Shown: positions 35,837-48,270, counted from the stretch's first letter. The stretch: DNA of 64,000 bases from Castanea sativa (GCF_040712315.1 NC_134013.1:38017501-38081500), one strand, 5' to 3'. Numbers and translations: made by a program. Notes: a model not told the origin generated them from the letters alone.

Positions 35837-35898
35837 ATGGATAAATTCTTGATAAGGAAACCACGTGTACCACAAGATTCATCTCATACCAAAGATTT

Positions 35899-36476
35899 TG
35901 TTAGGAGTGTATAGGTGTATATGTGTGTGGGGTGCTGACGGGGAGTGTGTGTGGTGCTGATGAGGCATGCGTGTGTTGCTGCATGGTGAGGTGCTACTGG
36001 ATGTGCTTGGGCTGCTGATGAGGGGTGTGTATGCTGCTAATGGGGCATGCGTGCACAGCTGATGAGGTGTGCATGTGCTAGTGCAACCTCAGTGTGTAAT
36101 GTGGCTGTGCTTAGATAATGTTGTATTTGATTAGATGGCATTGTATACTTGTATTTTAGTATAGATATATGTGTATTACTTGTATTGGAGATGTGTTTAC
36201 ATCAGACTTGTGTGGCATTAGAGTGAGTTGATATAGTTAGTTAGTTGGAGGGAATGGGCTGGCAAGGTGGTTACACAACTAGCCTAGAGTTAGTTACTGA
36301 GAGGTATTAGGCTAGGGAGATGTGTATGGAATTAGAATGAACTTGATTGTTGTTGCTCTCTAGAATTCTTCTCTCTATTCCTTCTATTCTCTCTATCTCT
36401 CTGTTCTCACTTGACCCTTGTTCTTGGAGGCTTGTTTTCCTCAAATTCAACTGTATAATTTTCCCAATTCCTAGCA
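35899..36476 (+). repeat. El3 5' LTR
   Basis: 578 bp, TGTTAGGAG to CCTAGCA. It contains several degenerate GCTGATGAGG units and is 22 bp longer than the 3' LTR. Confidence 0.93.
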
Positions 36477-36478
36477 TT

Positions 36479-36490
36479 TGGTATCAAAGC
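36479..36490 (+). promoter_or_regulatory. El3 primer-binding site (initiator tRNA-Met type)
   Basis: TGGTATCAAAGC, two bases after the LTR; one mismatch from the usual TGGTATCAGAGC. Confidence 0.85.
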
Positions 36491-36506
36491 AAGGCTTTCC
36501 TCAGCC

Positions 36507-39500
36507 ATGGTTGAGACACATTCAACCACTACTGCAACTCAGGAAGCTCTTGCTTTGCTTAGGACTGTGTCTGATCATCATGCTAAAGAAATTCAAGAAA
36601 TGTGAACTATTTAAGAAGTGCATACACATACTTTGAACGAGATGAATCAACAACTAGCAATCTTCATGCAGAGGCGTGGTGGTTCTGATCAAGGGGGATT
36701 GCCTCAATCTCCAACAAACAATGAATCCAGGTATGCTGATTCTTCATCATTGGCTCCGTCTCACCCTATGAGGTTGGAATTCCTAAAGTTCTCTGGTGAA
36801 GATCCTGCAAGTTGGGTTTACAAAGCCAACCAATATTTCAAGTATTACAATACACCAATTGCAAAGAAATTGATGCTAGCCTTGTTTCATATGGAGGGTG
36901 AGGCTCTACTATGGTTCCAAGATAGTGAAGAAGTAGGACTTTTTGTTGATTAGGAGTCATTGATTCAAGCCTTGCACATTAGATTTGGCACCATGGCTTA
37001 TGATGATCCCATGGAGACACTTACTAGGCTGAGGCAGACTACTTCAGTGTCTTTGTATAAAGCCCAATTTGAGGTTTTGTCCAATAGGATTAAAAGGTTA
37101 CCTGTTGCTCACAAGCTAAGTTGTTTTCTTAGTGGATTAAGGGATGAAATAAGGCTGCCAGTGAGGATGCTCAACCCCAAGTCATTGAATGAGGCTTTTT
37201 GTTTGGCAAAGATCCAAGAAGAATATAATTGGAATTGTAAAAACAGTGCTAAGGTCCAAGTGGATCAAGGAAAGCCTTCCATTTTAGGTGCTCCTCCCAA
37301 AACCACTCCTCTTTTGGAGTCTAAAGCAAGGCTGCCCATTTAAAGAATCTCCCCTACTCAAATGGAAGAAAGAAAGAAGAAGGGATTATGTTATAATTGT
37401 GATAAGAAGTGGGGTCCTGGCCACAAGTGCAAGAATGCAATGCTATTTCTTCTGGATTATGTGGAGTTGGCTCAAGAAAACAACAATTCTAGAGTTCACA
37501 TCATTGAATTGGAGGAAAACGGAAATGCAGATCAGACTGGGCAAGATCAAGAAGATGCTAAGATTACTCTCTATGCTTTGAGTGGCACTTCTACTTCAGG
37601 AACTATGAGAGTCATGGGAAGGATTAAACATAGGTCCTTTGTGATCCTTACTGATTCAGGAAGTACCCACAACTTTATTAATGCTACCTTGGTGTCACAG
37701 TTGCATATTCATGTTGATAATTCTCAAATTCTAGAAGTTAAGGTAGCTAATGGTGATCTAATCAAAACTCAAGGTCTTTGTGAGGAAGTGCCAATCTTTT
37801 TGCAAGGGCATGAGTTCTTGGTACACTTGCATGTGTTGCCAATGGGGGGGATGTGATTTAGTTTTGGGAACTCAATGGTTGGGCACAAGTTGCTTACAAT
37901 GAGTTTTTGTCATAATCACAGGCGAGTTCTGTTACAAGGGTTGAAGAGTGCAAGATCTCAATTGCAAGATGGTGATACCTTCTTGAAGTAGTCAATTAAG
38001 AGAGGATTGGTTCTCTAAATTTCACTTTTGCCTCAATTGCTGTCTGCAGAAGGTTTAGCTCAGTTGCCTGAAGAAGTTGCTGCTTTGTTAACTGAGTTCA
38101 AATCTGTTTTTGCTACTCTTAAGGGGCTACCTCCCTTAACAGATCATGAAAACTAGATCAGCTTAAAGAAGGGAGCTCAAGCTATTTTTTAGAGGCCTTA
38201 CAGGTATCCTTATTATCAAAAAATGAAATTGAGAAAATTGTCAAAGAACTTCTATCTGTTGGGTTTATTAGAAACAGTAGTAGTCCTTTTGCTTCACTAG
38301 TTCTCTTAGTTAGGAAAGCTGATGGCTCTTAGAGGATGTGCATTGAATATAAGGCCTTAAATCAAGAAACCATTAAGGATAAATACACTATACCTATCAT
38401 AGATGAATTGTTGGATGAATTGTTTGGTGCTGCTGTTTTTTCTAAGCTTGATTTAAGGTCTGGTTATAACCAGATCAGAATGAAGGAAGAAGACATCCCT
38501 AAAACTGCCTTTAGGACTCATGAGGGTCATTATAAGTTTTTGGTGATGCCATTTGGCTTAACCAATGCTCCTTCAACCTTCCAATCCCTCATGAATTCCA
38601 TTTTTAAGCCTTACTTAAGGAAATTTGTCTTGGTGTTTTTTGATGACATCTTTGTTTATAGTAAGAATCTGATTAATCATGTGGAACATCTTCATTTGGT
38701 GTTGGAAGTTTTGGTTAAACATCAATTGTATGCTAAGCAATCTAAATGTGTGTTTGCTTATAAGGAGGTGGAGTATTTAGGACATCTTATTTCAGGTGAT
38801 GGATTAGAACAGAACCAAGAAAGACTGCTGCTATGCAACAGTAGTCTATTCCCAAGGATGTTAAGGCCTTAAGAGGATTCTTAGGCTTAAGAAGCTACTA
38901 TAGGAAGTTTGTAAAGGGTTATCGTCAAATTGCAGCCCCTTTGATACCCTTGTTAAGGAAGGATTCTTTTGTTTGGTCTTCTAAAGCTTCTCATGCATTT
39001 CAACTTCTTAATGATGCAATGTCAAATCTACTTGTGTTGGCTTTACCTGACTTTTCCAAACCCTTTGTGGTAAAGTGAGATGCATCTGGATTAGGTGTTG
39101 GGGCTATCTTAATGCAGAATCAAATGCCAATTGCCTTTCATGGCCAGGCCTTGAAGGGTAAAGCACTTACCCTTTCCACTTAGCATTGGAGGTGGCAGTG
39201 AAGAAGTGGAGGCCTTATCTCCTTGGAAGACCCTTTGTGACCAAGATAGACCATCAAAGTTTGAAGTATTTGCTGGAACAGAAAATTGGAACTCCTGCTC
39301 AGAAAAAATGGATCACTAAGTTTCTTGGTTATGCTTTTATAGTTGAGTATAAGCATAGCAAGGAGAATTTGGTTGCTGATGCACTGTCTAGAAGGGAAGC
39401 TACTATGGATGTTGCTGCTGATTTTGATAGGGTGGGCACCTTATGCATCATTTCTTTTCCCACTCCCACTTTGCTTGATGATCTCAAGATTAGCTATGAA

Positions 39501-40904
39501 TCTAATCCTGCTATTCAGAAAATCATTCTTACCAAGTTAGGGCAGAATGTTCTTGTCGAGTTTACTTTTTGGAATGACTTATTGTTCTATAAAGGAAGAC
39601 TGTATTTGGGAGGTTCTGCCCAGGATTTAAAAGCTCATGTCTTGCAAAAGGTGCATGCTAGTCCTTTAGGGGGACATTTTGGATATTTGAAGTCCTTTCA
39701 AAGACTTAAGAAGGATTTTTATTGGATTGGTATGGTAAGAGACTTGAAACAGTTTGTTAGGGAGTGTGATGCTTGCCAAAGGTTGAAGAGTGATACCTGT
39801 TTCCCTGGTAGTCTATTGCAGCCCTTGGCTATTCCTGATAGGCCTTGGCTTGACATTAGTATGGATTTTGTGGAAGGGTTACCTAAGTCTCAACAAAAGT
39901 CAGTGGTATTTGTTGTGGTGGACAGGTTCACTAAGTATGTTCATTTCATTCCATTGGCTCACCCTTACGCTGCTGCTAAGGTTGCCCAATTGTTCATGTA
40001 GACTGTGTTTAAGTTACATAGAATGCCTTTAACCACTGTTACTGATAGGGATCCAGTGTTTACATCAAAATTTTAGTCTGAATTGATGAAATTGCAAGGA
40101 ATTAGCTTGGCTATGTCATCCTCATACCACCCCCAAACTGATGGCCGAACTGAAGTGGTGAATAAGAGTTTAGAGCACTATGTGAGAGCCTTTGCTGCTG
40201 ATAGACCTCACTCTTGGGTGGACTGGCTTCCTTTGGTTGAATTCTGGTTTAATACTAACTTCCACACTTCCATTAAGCTCACTCCATTTGAGGCACTTTA
40301 TGGATATCCTCCTCCTAAGGTTATGGAATATGTTCCCAGTACTACAAGGGTGGCAGCTGTTGATTCACATTTGCAGGATAGGCAGCAGCTCTTTTCATTA
40401 CTTAAGCATAATTTGAATGTTGCTCAAGAGAGAATGAAGTGGTTTGCTGACAAAAAGAGAGTGGACAGGTCCTTCGAGGTGGTTGATTGAGTTTATCTTA
40501 GGCTGCAACCATACAAACAGACCTTAATTCAGTCCAGGAAGTTTGGGAAGCTAGCCCCTCATTTTTATGGGCCTTTTCAGGTTGTGTTAAAGGTGGGAGA
40601 GGTCTCTTGTAAATTTGATCTGCCTGCAGGGTCCCAAATTCATCCTGTGTTTCATGTCTCCAATCTCAAGGCTAAATTGGGTGCTCATGTGGTTCCTAGA
40701 CCTTCTAAGCCTGCTGTGACTGAAGATCAGATCCTTGCTCCTGAGCTTGTGGTTGTCTTGGACTCTAGGTCTCATCAACTGAGGAGCAGACTCATCACTC
40801 AAGTGCTGGTTCAATGGCAGGGTGAGAGTAAGGATGATGCCACTTGGGAGAGTTTGTTTGAGTTGCACCAAAAGTTCCCATACCTTGTGGGCAAGGTTCT
40901 TTGA
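36507..40904 (+). pseudogene. El3 gag-pol polyprotein (decayed)
   Basis: ATG at 36507. Gag at about 36770-37230; CCHC knuckle CYNCDKKWGPGHKC near 37390; protease DSGSTHNF near 37655; RT at about 38330-38870 with FFDD in place of YVDD (38638); RNase H at about 38880-39400; integrase zinc region at about 39655-39785, DDE core at about 39850-40180 (MDF, TDRDPVF, TEVVNK); chromodomain-like end at about 40735-40880 (VLVQWQG). Stops include 36603, 36612, 36951, 37341, 39077, 39181, 39999, 40074 and 40488; several fit Trp or Gln to stop. Frameshifts lie near 37850-38330 and 38820-39190. One long ancestral frame, now unable to make product. Confidence 0.9.
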
Positions 40905-40916
40905 ATGGGAGGGAAT
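40903..40916 (+). promoter_or_regulatory. El3 polypurine tract
   Basis: GAATGGGAGGGAAT directly before the 3' LTR and overlapping the polyprotein stop. Confidence 0.8.
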
Positions 40917-41472
40917 TGTTAGAAGTGTATAGGTGTATGTGTGTGTAGGGTGCTGATGAGGCAGGCGTGTGTTATTGCATGGTGAGGTGCTGCTGGATGT
41001 GCTTGGGCTGCTGATGAAGGGTGCGTCTGTTGCTGATGGGGCATGCGTGCACAACTGATAAGGTGTGGATGTACCAATGCAGCCTGAGTGTGTAATGTGG
41101 TTGTGCTTAGATAATGTTGTATTTGATTAGCTGGCATTGTATACTTGTATTTTAGTATAGATATACGTGTATTACTTGTATTGGAGATGTTTTTACATCT
41201 GACTTGTGTGGCATTAGAGTTATTTGATATTGTTAGTTAGTTGGAGAGAATGGGCTGGCAGGGTGGTTACACAGCTGGCCTAGAGTTAGTTACTAAAGGG
41301 TATTGGACTAGGGAGATGTGTATGGAATTGGAATGAACTTGATTGTTGTTGCTCTCCAAAAGTCCTCTCTCTATTCCCTCTATTCTCTCTATCTCTCTGT
41401 TCTCACTTGACCCCTGTTCTTGGAGGCTTGTTGTCCTCGAATTCAACTGTCAAATTTTTCCAATTCCTAGCA
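40917..41472 (+). repeat. El3 3' LTR
   Basis: 556 bp, several percent diverged from the 5' LTR, with a 22-bp deletion between two GGTGCTGA-type repeats. Confidence 0.93.
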
Positions 41473-41639
41473 GATTTATTTTTTAAAAGAACTCGTGTTG
41501 ATTTGAAGAATCTTGCTTCGGATCATCAGTTACGAGAAAATATCTCATTTTATCATCCTAATAATCAAAATAAAATAAGAAAATATTATTTACAAGGACT
41601 TTATCAACCTCTTCAACATGAATTTGAATAAAACCTCTA

Positions 41640-42118
41640 AAATATATTCCTAAAGTCGCCACTGTTGCACTTGATGCAATAGCTATTAAAGGTTGAGATT
41701 GAGAGTTATAAAAAATAACTTTCAATATTTAGACCTTGAATAAAAAAAGTAAAAAAAGAGTAAAAAAATTAAGATTAAAAAGTAAAAATGGTAAAAATAT
41801 TTGTGTATGGAGTGGGGGTAATTGCACCTTTTCCAATTCCTAGTTACTCCATTCATGATTAGACATTGGGAATAAACTCCAAGTTAAGGAGCAGGGGCAG
41901 ACCCACTTAGAAGGGTACTTTTCTAATTTTATATAATTACCCCAAATTTTTTTAAAATTTCCCAAAAAAAAAATTAGATTGGACCCTCCAAAATTCTTAA
42001 ATATTAGATTTTCACCCCTAAATTTACCTAAAATTTTCAAAAGAAATATGATTAGCCCCCCAAATTCTTCATATTTCTTGTATGATACTATTAAATTGGT
42101 TCAATTTTATACTTATTA
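41640..42118. other. AT-rich spacer
   Basis: Nothing recognisable apart from A/T runs; the TA at 42117-42118 is the left target duplication of the MITE that follows. Confidence 0.6.
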
Positions 42119-42470
42119 CTCCATGCGTCCCACTTTGTTTGTCCTGCTTGAAAAGTCAAACTTTTTAGAGGAACATCATTTATTGTCTTGTCTACCTTAT
42201 AAAAATGTATAAGTTTACAAAATTACCCTTAAATAAATTTATCAGCTTTTTTAAAAAAGAGTTATTCTTAATAAGGCAACTAAAAAGGTGCTCAATTAGA
42301 TTGATTTGTTTTTTAAATATTAGTTAGTTTTCTTTTCAAATAGTTTTGAAAAAAAAGTAGGGGTATGATAGGAACACTAGTAAACTAATAATTTTTATTT
42401 TTAGAATTTGGACAATATTTTGGGACATCCTAAAATAAAATAGAGGACAAACAAAATGAAACGGAGGGAG
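42119..42470. mobile_element. Stowaway-like (Tc1/mariner) MITE
   Basis: The left end CTCCATGCGTCCCACTTTG and the reverse complement of the right end, CTCCCTCCGTTTCATTTTG, are imperfect TIRs of the common plant Stowaway type, continuing with TTTGTCCT on both sides. TA dinucleotides flank both ends. 352 bp, no ORF. Confidence 0.8.
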
Positions 42471-42472
42471 TA

Positions 42473-45400
42473 TTATTTTGGCGCCACATTCATAAAATTC
42501 TAGTTCTATCCCTGCTAAGGAGGACTTATTACTACACCAGAAAGACCTTACCTTATATGGTATTATAAACAATTCAAAGAAATTCACTAGTGTAGGAAAA
42601 AAGGCGACGATAATCATAAGGTTGGATTGTACGAGAAGTAAAACTAACAACCACTCCAATAAGTTTTCTATAAATGGGCAACCAATTCAACAGCGTTCCC
42701 TTGATATGTTTGATTGTTTTCTATTAAAGCAAAGAACTCTCAAGTCACAAATTTGAAATGTTTCTTTTATAAAGTATAGATTCTACTATTTTTACCCCCA
42801 AAAAGAAAAAAGAAAAGAAAAAAGATTCTACCTGCACGGCTGCACCTGTTTATTAGCGTAAATGGATAAGAACCCCTAGTTGGGTTTAAGATGAATTCCA
42901 CAGCTTTTTACCCAAAAAATAATAATAATAAAAAGAAAAAGAATTCCACAGTTCATACCTGTTCCCCTGTTTTTTCTAGCCACATTAAATAAGTTGTGGG
43001 CATGACCAATAAGAATAATTCACCTATTCCTTGAAAAAAAAAAAGTAGGGTTGCATTTTCAACATAGATGCTAACTTTAAAATTTTCCTACAGGTTTACT
43101 CAAAATAATAATACTGTAATAATTAAGAAAAGTTAATGGATACTTTAAGCTAATTGGTTTAGAATTATTTTTAGAAATTTTTTATGAAAAAAAATTAACT
43201 TTTTTGATAGTTTTTTTTATATATATATTTCTCCAAAAAATAGAAATATGTGTATATATATATATATATATATATTTAAATGGTTTATTAATAAATGCTC
43301 TAAGGATACCTATAAATAGAACTCATAATAATTAAATTCCAAACGGTTGTATAAAAGATTGATCTTAAAGTTTTTTATATTTTAAATCCATAAGTGCACT
43401 AGCATCCGGATTTGTAAACCGGTCTCTATTTTATCATCTAGAAAGTTACTTTATCTATCATACCAACCCATTTTACAATACACTCTACATCCCAGTTTAT
43501 ATTTTTTAACCATTTCAGTTAAATATTCTTTTTTTATTCTTTATTTACCATTTCTTTATTTTTATTTATTCTTTCTTTCTCATTCTTTCTATACAAGAAC
43601 CATCACAAATCTATTGACGACACCAACACCACCACCACCACCACCAGCCCACTAACACTGCACTACACACCTGACACCACCACTACCAACAACCCACAAA
43701 AACTCACAATCCACCATCAACATTCAATTACACCCAAAAAAAAAAAGAGAACACCAACCCATTATCTCCACCACCATAAGCAAAAACCAAACCCACAGCA
43801 AGCAAAACCTAGATCTATGGCGAGCAAACCTAGACCCATAACGTCAAATCTATGGCCCATGGCCCATGACAAGCAAATGGCGAGCAAACCCATAGCAAAC
43901 CCACGACGAGCAAACGGCGAGTACACCCACGGCAAGAAAACGGTAAGCACACCCACGGCAAACCCGTGGCAAACCCACACCACTCAAATTGCAAGACTCG
44001 ATCCACAGCCCCTCCAATCCACAGCCAAAATATCGAGAGAGAGTTGAAGAAAGAATAGAGAAAAAGAAGAGTGAGAGAAGAAGAGAGAAGAGTCAGAGAC
44101 GGAGAGTGAGAGTGAGAGAAGAAGAAAAGAAGAAGAGAAAAAATAGAGTTAAAGAGTGAGAAGCAATATAGGAGAGAGAAATTAATATTATTTTACTTAT
44201 ACATACATGTTACAGTAAGTTCTAACTTCTAAATACCCATATTTACTGTAGCTAGGATGGAAAAAAAAAAAGGTTTACGTACCTAGACGTAGTGTGATTT
44301 ACGTACCTAGAAGAAGAAGAAGAAGAAGAAGAGGAGGAGGAGGAGGAGGAGGAGGAGGAAGACGAAGAAGAAGATAAGAGTGGTAGGCTAAATGACTCAT
44401 GACAAGAAAGCAAAGTCTTGGATGAAGAATAGAAATGAATGCAACGTGAGAAGAAAGATGTCACACCTATCTTGGCGGTACTTAAGAAGGATTAGTTCAA
44501 TACAAAGGGGAAAACTTTCGAAAATTACATAAGGGAGGGTAAAACTTAGCAAGGTTTTGTACATTTGATTTTCTAATTGAATTTACAAACCTCTTTGCCA
44601 TTGGGTTCAATTTAATCGTTTAAAAAGAAATTAATACAATTGGGTGTTTAAATTTAATTAAAGATTTTCTTGAGGAAAATATTAAAGTATATTATATACT
44701 GTTCTTAACTTTTACCCCCAACCTAGAAGAATCATAAAATTAACATTTATTATTAGCACAAGAGATATTGCATCTTTCATTATTTAGTATATTTTCCATT
44801 TACTATTTTGCAGGTTTCTATGGGAGTCATGGGACTAAATTTTCCAAATTTGTTGTAATTTGTGAATATAGATATAACATTGTAAAATTAATTTCAATTG
44901 ACGTTCTCCTGAATTACTCATTACATTTTACCATTTAAAATGCTGGCTTAATTAATTGAACGTTTGATAAACGCATATTTCACAATAGCCAATTTTCAAC
45001 CAAAAAAAAAAAAAAACACAATAGCCAATAGATATCATGTCCTTTGTAAAAAACACAATAGCAAATGCAATAATCACTCGCAATACATGGGATTTATCAT
45101 AAGTTTTTTCAAATAGTTAAAAAAAAAATTATTTGCTTATATATATTTTAAATATTCAACTAGGTTGGCTCTAGGCATGAGCCTAAGGCCCCATTATCCC
45201 AAAAATATTTAAAGGGTTCTAAGGCCCTATTACATAAACAAAAGGTCCTTAACGTTGGACAAAAATATCCTAAAATTGTAGAATGATAATTGATTTCTTT
45301 TAAAAGAATTAATCTGCAATTTTGCATCTCACATACACATAATAATAAGAAGAATTCTTTTTAAATTAAGGAAAATAATATAAATAATTGAATAAATAAT

Positions 45401-46036
45401 ATTTTACACTAAAATGTTTAGCCTCAGGCCACAAAATGTCTTGTTTTTAATAGATTTAATAGATAGATAGTGGGGATGGCCGAAATAAAGTGGGCTAGTA
45501 GAGTTTGAACCATAGACATCAAACACCACAAGAGACGTCCTTACAACTAGTTGTCAATTGAACCCCACAACCATCTTAACAAACTTTCAATGAAAAACAA
45601 TCACCATAAAGTGAAATAAAATAGGGTCTACACATAAACTCTGTAACATAAACTCAAACCAAAATAATAGTATTTTCAAATAGTGGGTTTTAGTAAGCTC
45701 AAATAATAAAGTTTCTTATTATCGAATAAGGGATTTAGGGTTTGATTATTGCCTACAATAAAAATTGATTAGTGGATTGTGTTTCTTATCAATAGGTACC
45801 TTTAGCACATTTGTAAATGAACTATTTTATAAAAAAATTTATACCTTTTATGGAATATAAAAAACTATTTAAAAAAACCAGTTAATTTTTTCCTTTCTTA
45901 TAAAAAGTTTTTAAAGTATTTTGTAAAAAAATGCTCTTAGGTTGTCCTTTAACAAAATCATTTTTTATTTAAATTTGCAGTAGTAATTGACATTGCTGAA
46001 AGAACAAAAATCTATATACAATTTTTTTTTTAACTT
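42473..46036. other. Spacer with low-complexity tracts
   Basis: No gene seen. At 43615-43660 there are CAC/ACC repeats. At about 43810-43990, degenerate repeats of the type CCCACGGCAAGCAAAC. At 44030-44190, a long GA-rich purine tract. At 45150-45480, a stretch ending in GCCTCAGGCC that may be an old transposon. Short ORFs here come from the repeats. Confidence 0.55.
44310..44374. repeat. (AGA)n-(GGA)n-(AGA)n microsatellite
   Basis: About seven AGA units, then about nine AGG units, then more AGA. A Ser-rich minus-strand ORF over it is an artefact of the repeat. Confidence 0.95.
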
Positions 46037-46050
46037 ACTAAATTAACAAG

Positions 46051-46222
46051 TTTTTTTTTTTTTTTTTTAGAGAGAGTTTCAACCTATGACGTCCGCTCCT
46101 GATGACAGCTCTTTATCATTAGACCAAGACAACAATCAGTTTTTGGTGTAGATCGGAATTGAACTCCAGATCTCTTATTAAACCATCAGAAGTTTTACCA
46201 GTTGAACTAGTTAGAGCCCACA
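46051..46222 (-). mobile_element. tRNA-derived SINE
   Basis: 172 bp on the minus strand. Near the 5' end lies an A-box-like TAGTTCAACTGGTAAA (about 46209-46194). A B-box-like GAGTTCAATTCCG lies at about 46165-46153. The 3' end is a poly-A tail (T run 46051-46068 on +). A perfect 14-bp target duplication ACTAAATTAACAAG flanks it (46037-46050 and 46223-46236). Pol III boxes, poly-A and a long target duplication together identify a SINE. Confidence 0.85.
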
Positions 46223-46236
46223 ACTAAATTAACAAG

Positions 46237-47862
46237 TTATTATTGATGTACAATAAACATGGTTTTAATAGTAACTTTTTAAAAAATGGTGTTGCACTAA
46301 TTACAATTTTTCATCCCATCAAATTGTGAAAGAGATTGATCTTACCGTTGCTTTAAAAAATGAATTACTTGGCAAATTGATTTTTAAAAAATTCATTTAG
46401 TAACTAATCACTTAAATAAAATAAAATAAAAAAGAATTACACTAGCATGCATCTAAACACATAACATAACATATTATCCCAATTGCAAGAACCTAGCATT
46501 CATCTATCATAGCATCCTCATTTAATTACCCAAGGGCAGCAATCATATTAAGGCAATAACGTGGCATCTAAACAAGCATGGCATCAAAGCAATTGAACAA
46601 GCATGTTTCAACACACAATTATGTTGGGCAATCAAACCAAATGTATGTTCATATGATTATGTATGACTTACCTTACCTAACTCACAACACCCATGCATCA
46701 ATGTATGTTCATAGTATTCATCTAATCATATACCCTAATCATGTAATCTAAGTAAAAGATAATTAAAACATGTTATACTACCGACCTAGAACCTACACAC
46801 GTGAGAAATAAACTAAACAGAAGCTAGAATATGCATTTAAATGAAATAAAAACAAGAACAAAAAAATTTTGAGTTTCTTGGTGGAACCTGCATACATCAA
46901 GGGGGTCCAGACGCATGTACGAGCCTACGTATACAACCCTATCCAAAAATGCAACGTGCAACACCAATCAAAACCTAATCTAAACAACCTAACATGCTTT
47001 TTAATCAATCAACAAGTACCTCATGCAAGAAGCTTTTAGAGCTTGATTTTGACTATTCTCTTCCGCCAGTCTATAAAATAAAATACCTAGATGGTTAGTA
47101 AGTTTAACTAAAAGGTTTTGGACTAAAATAATTCACAGCCAAAAAAATTTAGTTTAGGATGCTTTTCAAAAAAAAAAAAAAAAAGAAAATCTTCTCTTGA
47201 ATAACTTTTTTAGAGTAGATTTTGTCTATTTTTGGAAAAAGGGCGGCATGGCCTTTTTATGGTGTTCAAAAAGAAGGGTTTGAGCCAATTCTAAGCGATT
47301 TGGGATTGCCTCTCCCATGATTTTCATAAAAACACGCCTTACAGAGAAATTTGGAACCCTAGTTGTGTACGTAGGCTTGTAGTTGCATACGCAAAAGTTA
47401 AGGATGCGTATGTAGGCTTGAGGTCGCATATGTACCCATAGGGTTTCTGTAAGTTTTTCTTTCTTCCAAAAACATTTTTTAACTAAAGAATTTCCATAGT
47501 TAGGCCCTAGATCAACCCTAAACCTTCTAGTGTTATTGTCATTGGGGAACGATGACTCAATTTGTAAGGGATACAAAATGAGGTGTTTAAACACCTACCA
47601 TATTATCAATTCATGAAATTTTTGTGGTATGTCTTATTGATATAGAGTAAAATATTTTAACCAAAAGTTGATATATTATTTTTTAATTTTCATATATGAG
47701 TTTTATTAACGTATGACTTTAAGGCATATATTAGTAAATTTATTTTAAGAAATTTTTATGAGAAAATAAAGAAGTATCTGATTTTTTTGATAATTTTTCT
47801 AATTTTTCATAAAGGATTTCATAAAATAAATAATTAATGTATATGGTAAGGGTGTGTGGGTA

Positions 47863-47929
<67 letters not shown>

Positions 47930-48230
47930 CATTCTTAGCTAAAGAAAAAAAACAAGCTTATTTGTCGTTTCACGCGCTATAGAGCGTTCGCTCAGACTAG
48001 GGGGGGGAGAGAACAAGTCCAGAGCCAGGCGTCCAAGACGGCAATCGTATAAATTGTCAACATGGAATAAGACAAAGCCACGTAGCATGCCAGCGTAAAA
48101 AAAAGCCACATGGAAAACTCAAAAACCGTTGTCAAATCCCTCTGTTAACAGACAAGGTAAGCTAAAATTTCCCCAATATGTATATATTTGGAGCCCAGTG
48201 GTAAATGATAACCATAGTTGACCAAAACCA
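46237..48230. other. AT-rich spacer upstream of the TZF gene
   Basis: No gene seen. The 122-codon minus ORF at 47226-47594 has no family-like features. A compound microsatellite of AAAT units then AT units lies at 47861-47928. Repeated ACGTA/GCATACG-type words near 46900-47440 hint at an old repeat I cannot name. Confidence 0.55.
47861..47928. repeat. (AAAT)n-(AT)n microsatellite
   Basis: About eight AAAT units followed by about 18 AT units. Confidence 0.95.
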
Positions 48231-48270
48231 AACCACGGTTAAGCCCCAGTCTACAAGACTAGTTTATAAA
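48218..48270 (+). promoter_or_regulatory. Core promoter of the TZF gene
   Basis: TATA box TTTATAAA (48263-48270), 70 bp before the ATG, predicts a start near 48295 and a leader of about 45 nt. A W-box-like TTGACC lies at 48218-48223, and two GCCAC(G/A)T words occur further up near 48075-48110. Motifs seen, activity inferred. Confidence 0.55.

Larger units (their letters stand above)
35899..41472 (+). mobile_element. El3: decayed Ty3/gypsy chromovirus
   Basis: A 5.57-kb element with LTRs of 578 and 556 bp and target duplication GATTT (35894-35898 and 41473-41477). Order: LTR, PBS, gag, protease, RT, RNase H, integrase, chromodomain, PPT, LTR. The chromodomain puts it in the chromovirus branch. 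Small size would fit a Reina-like clade, but I do not assign it. Confidence 0.92.
35837..41631 (+). pseudogene. ZMYM/hAT-like zinc-finger gene fragment, split by El3
   Basis: The ATG at 35837 opens 20 codons (MDKFLIRKPR...) up to the El3 target site. After El3 and one copy of GATTT are removed, the frame continues at 41478 with KRTRVDL, ENISFYHPNN and KIRKYYLQG and ends at TAA 41629-41631: 72 codons including the stop. The motif pattern (KRTRV, HPN, IR..YL..G..QP) resembles the N-terminus of plant 'zinc finger MYM-type protein 1-like' proteins (TTF-type zinc finger, hAT-related, DUF4371). Only this N-terminal piece is visible; what follows has stops. It is likely a truncated transposase-derived copy, already broken before or after El3 landed. 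Confidence 0.65.

Noticed and set aside
41640..41700. Chloroplast-derived insert downstream of the ZMYM fragment
   Set aside because: A few codons looked like a plastid gene, but I could not match them to a plastid protein with any confidence.
44252..44464. Ser-rich 70-codon ORF on the minus strand
   Set aside because: It is a translation of the AGA/GGA microsatellite.
47226..47594. 122-codon minus ORF as a host gene
   Set aside because: No recognisable domain, AT-rich composition, no promoter or homologous neighbour; most likely chance.
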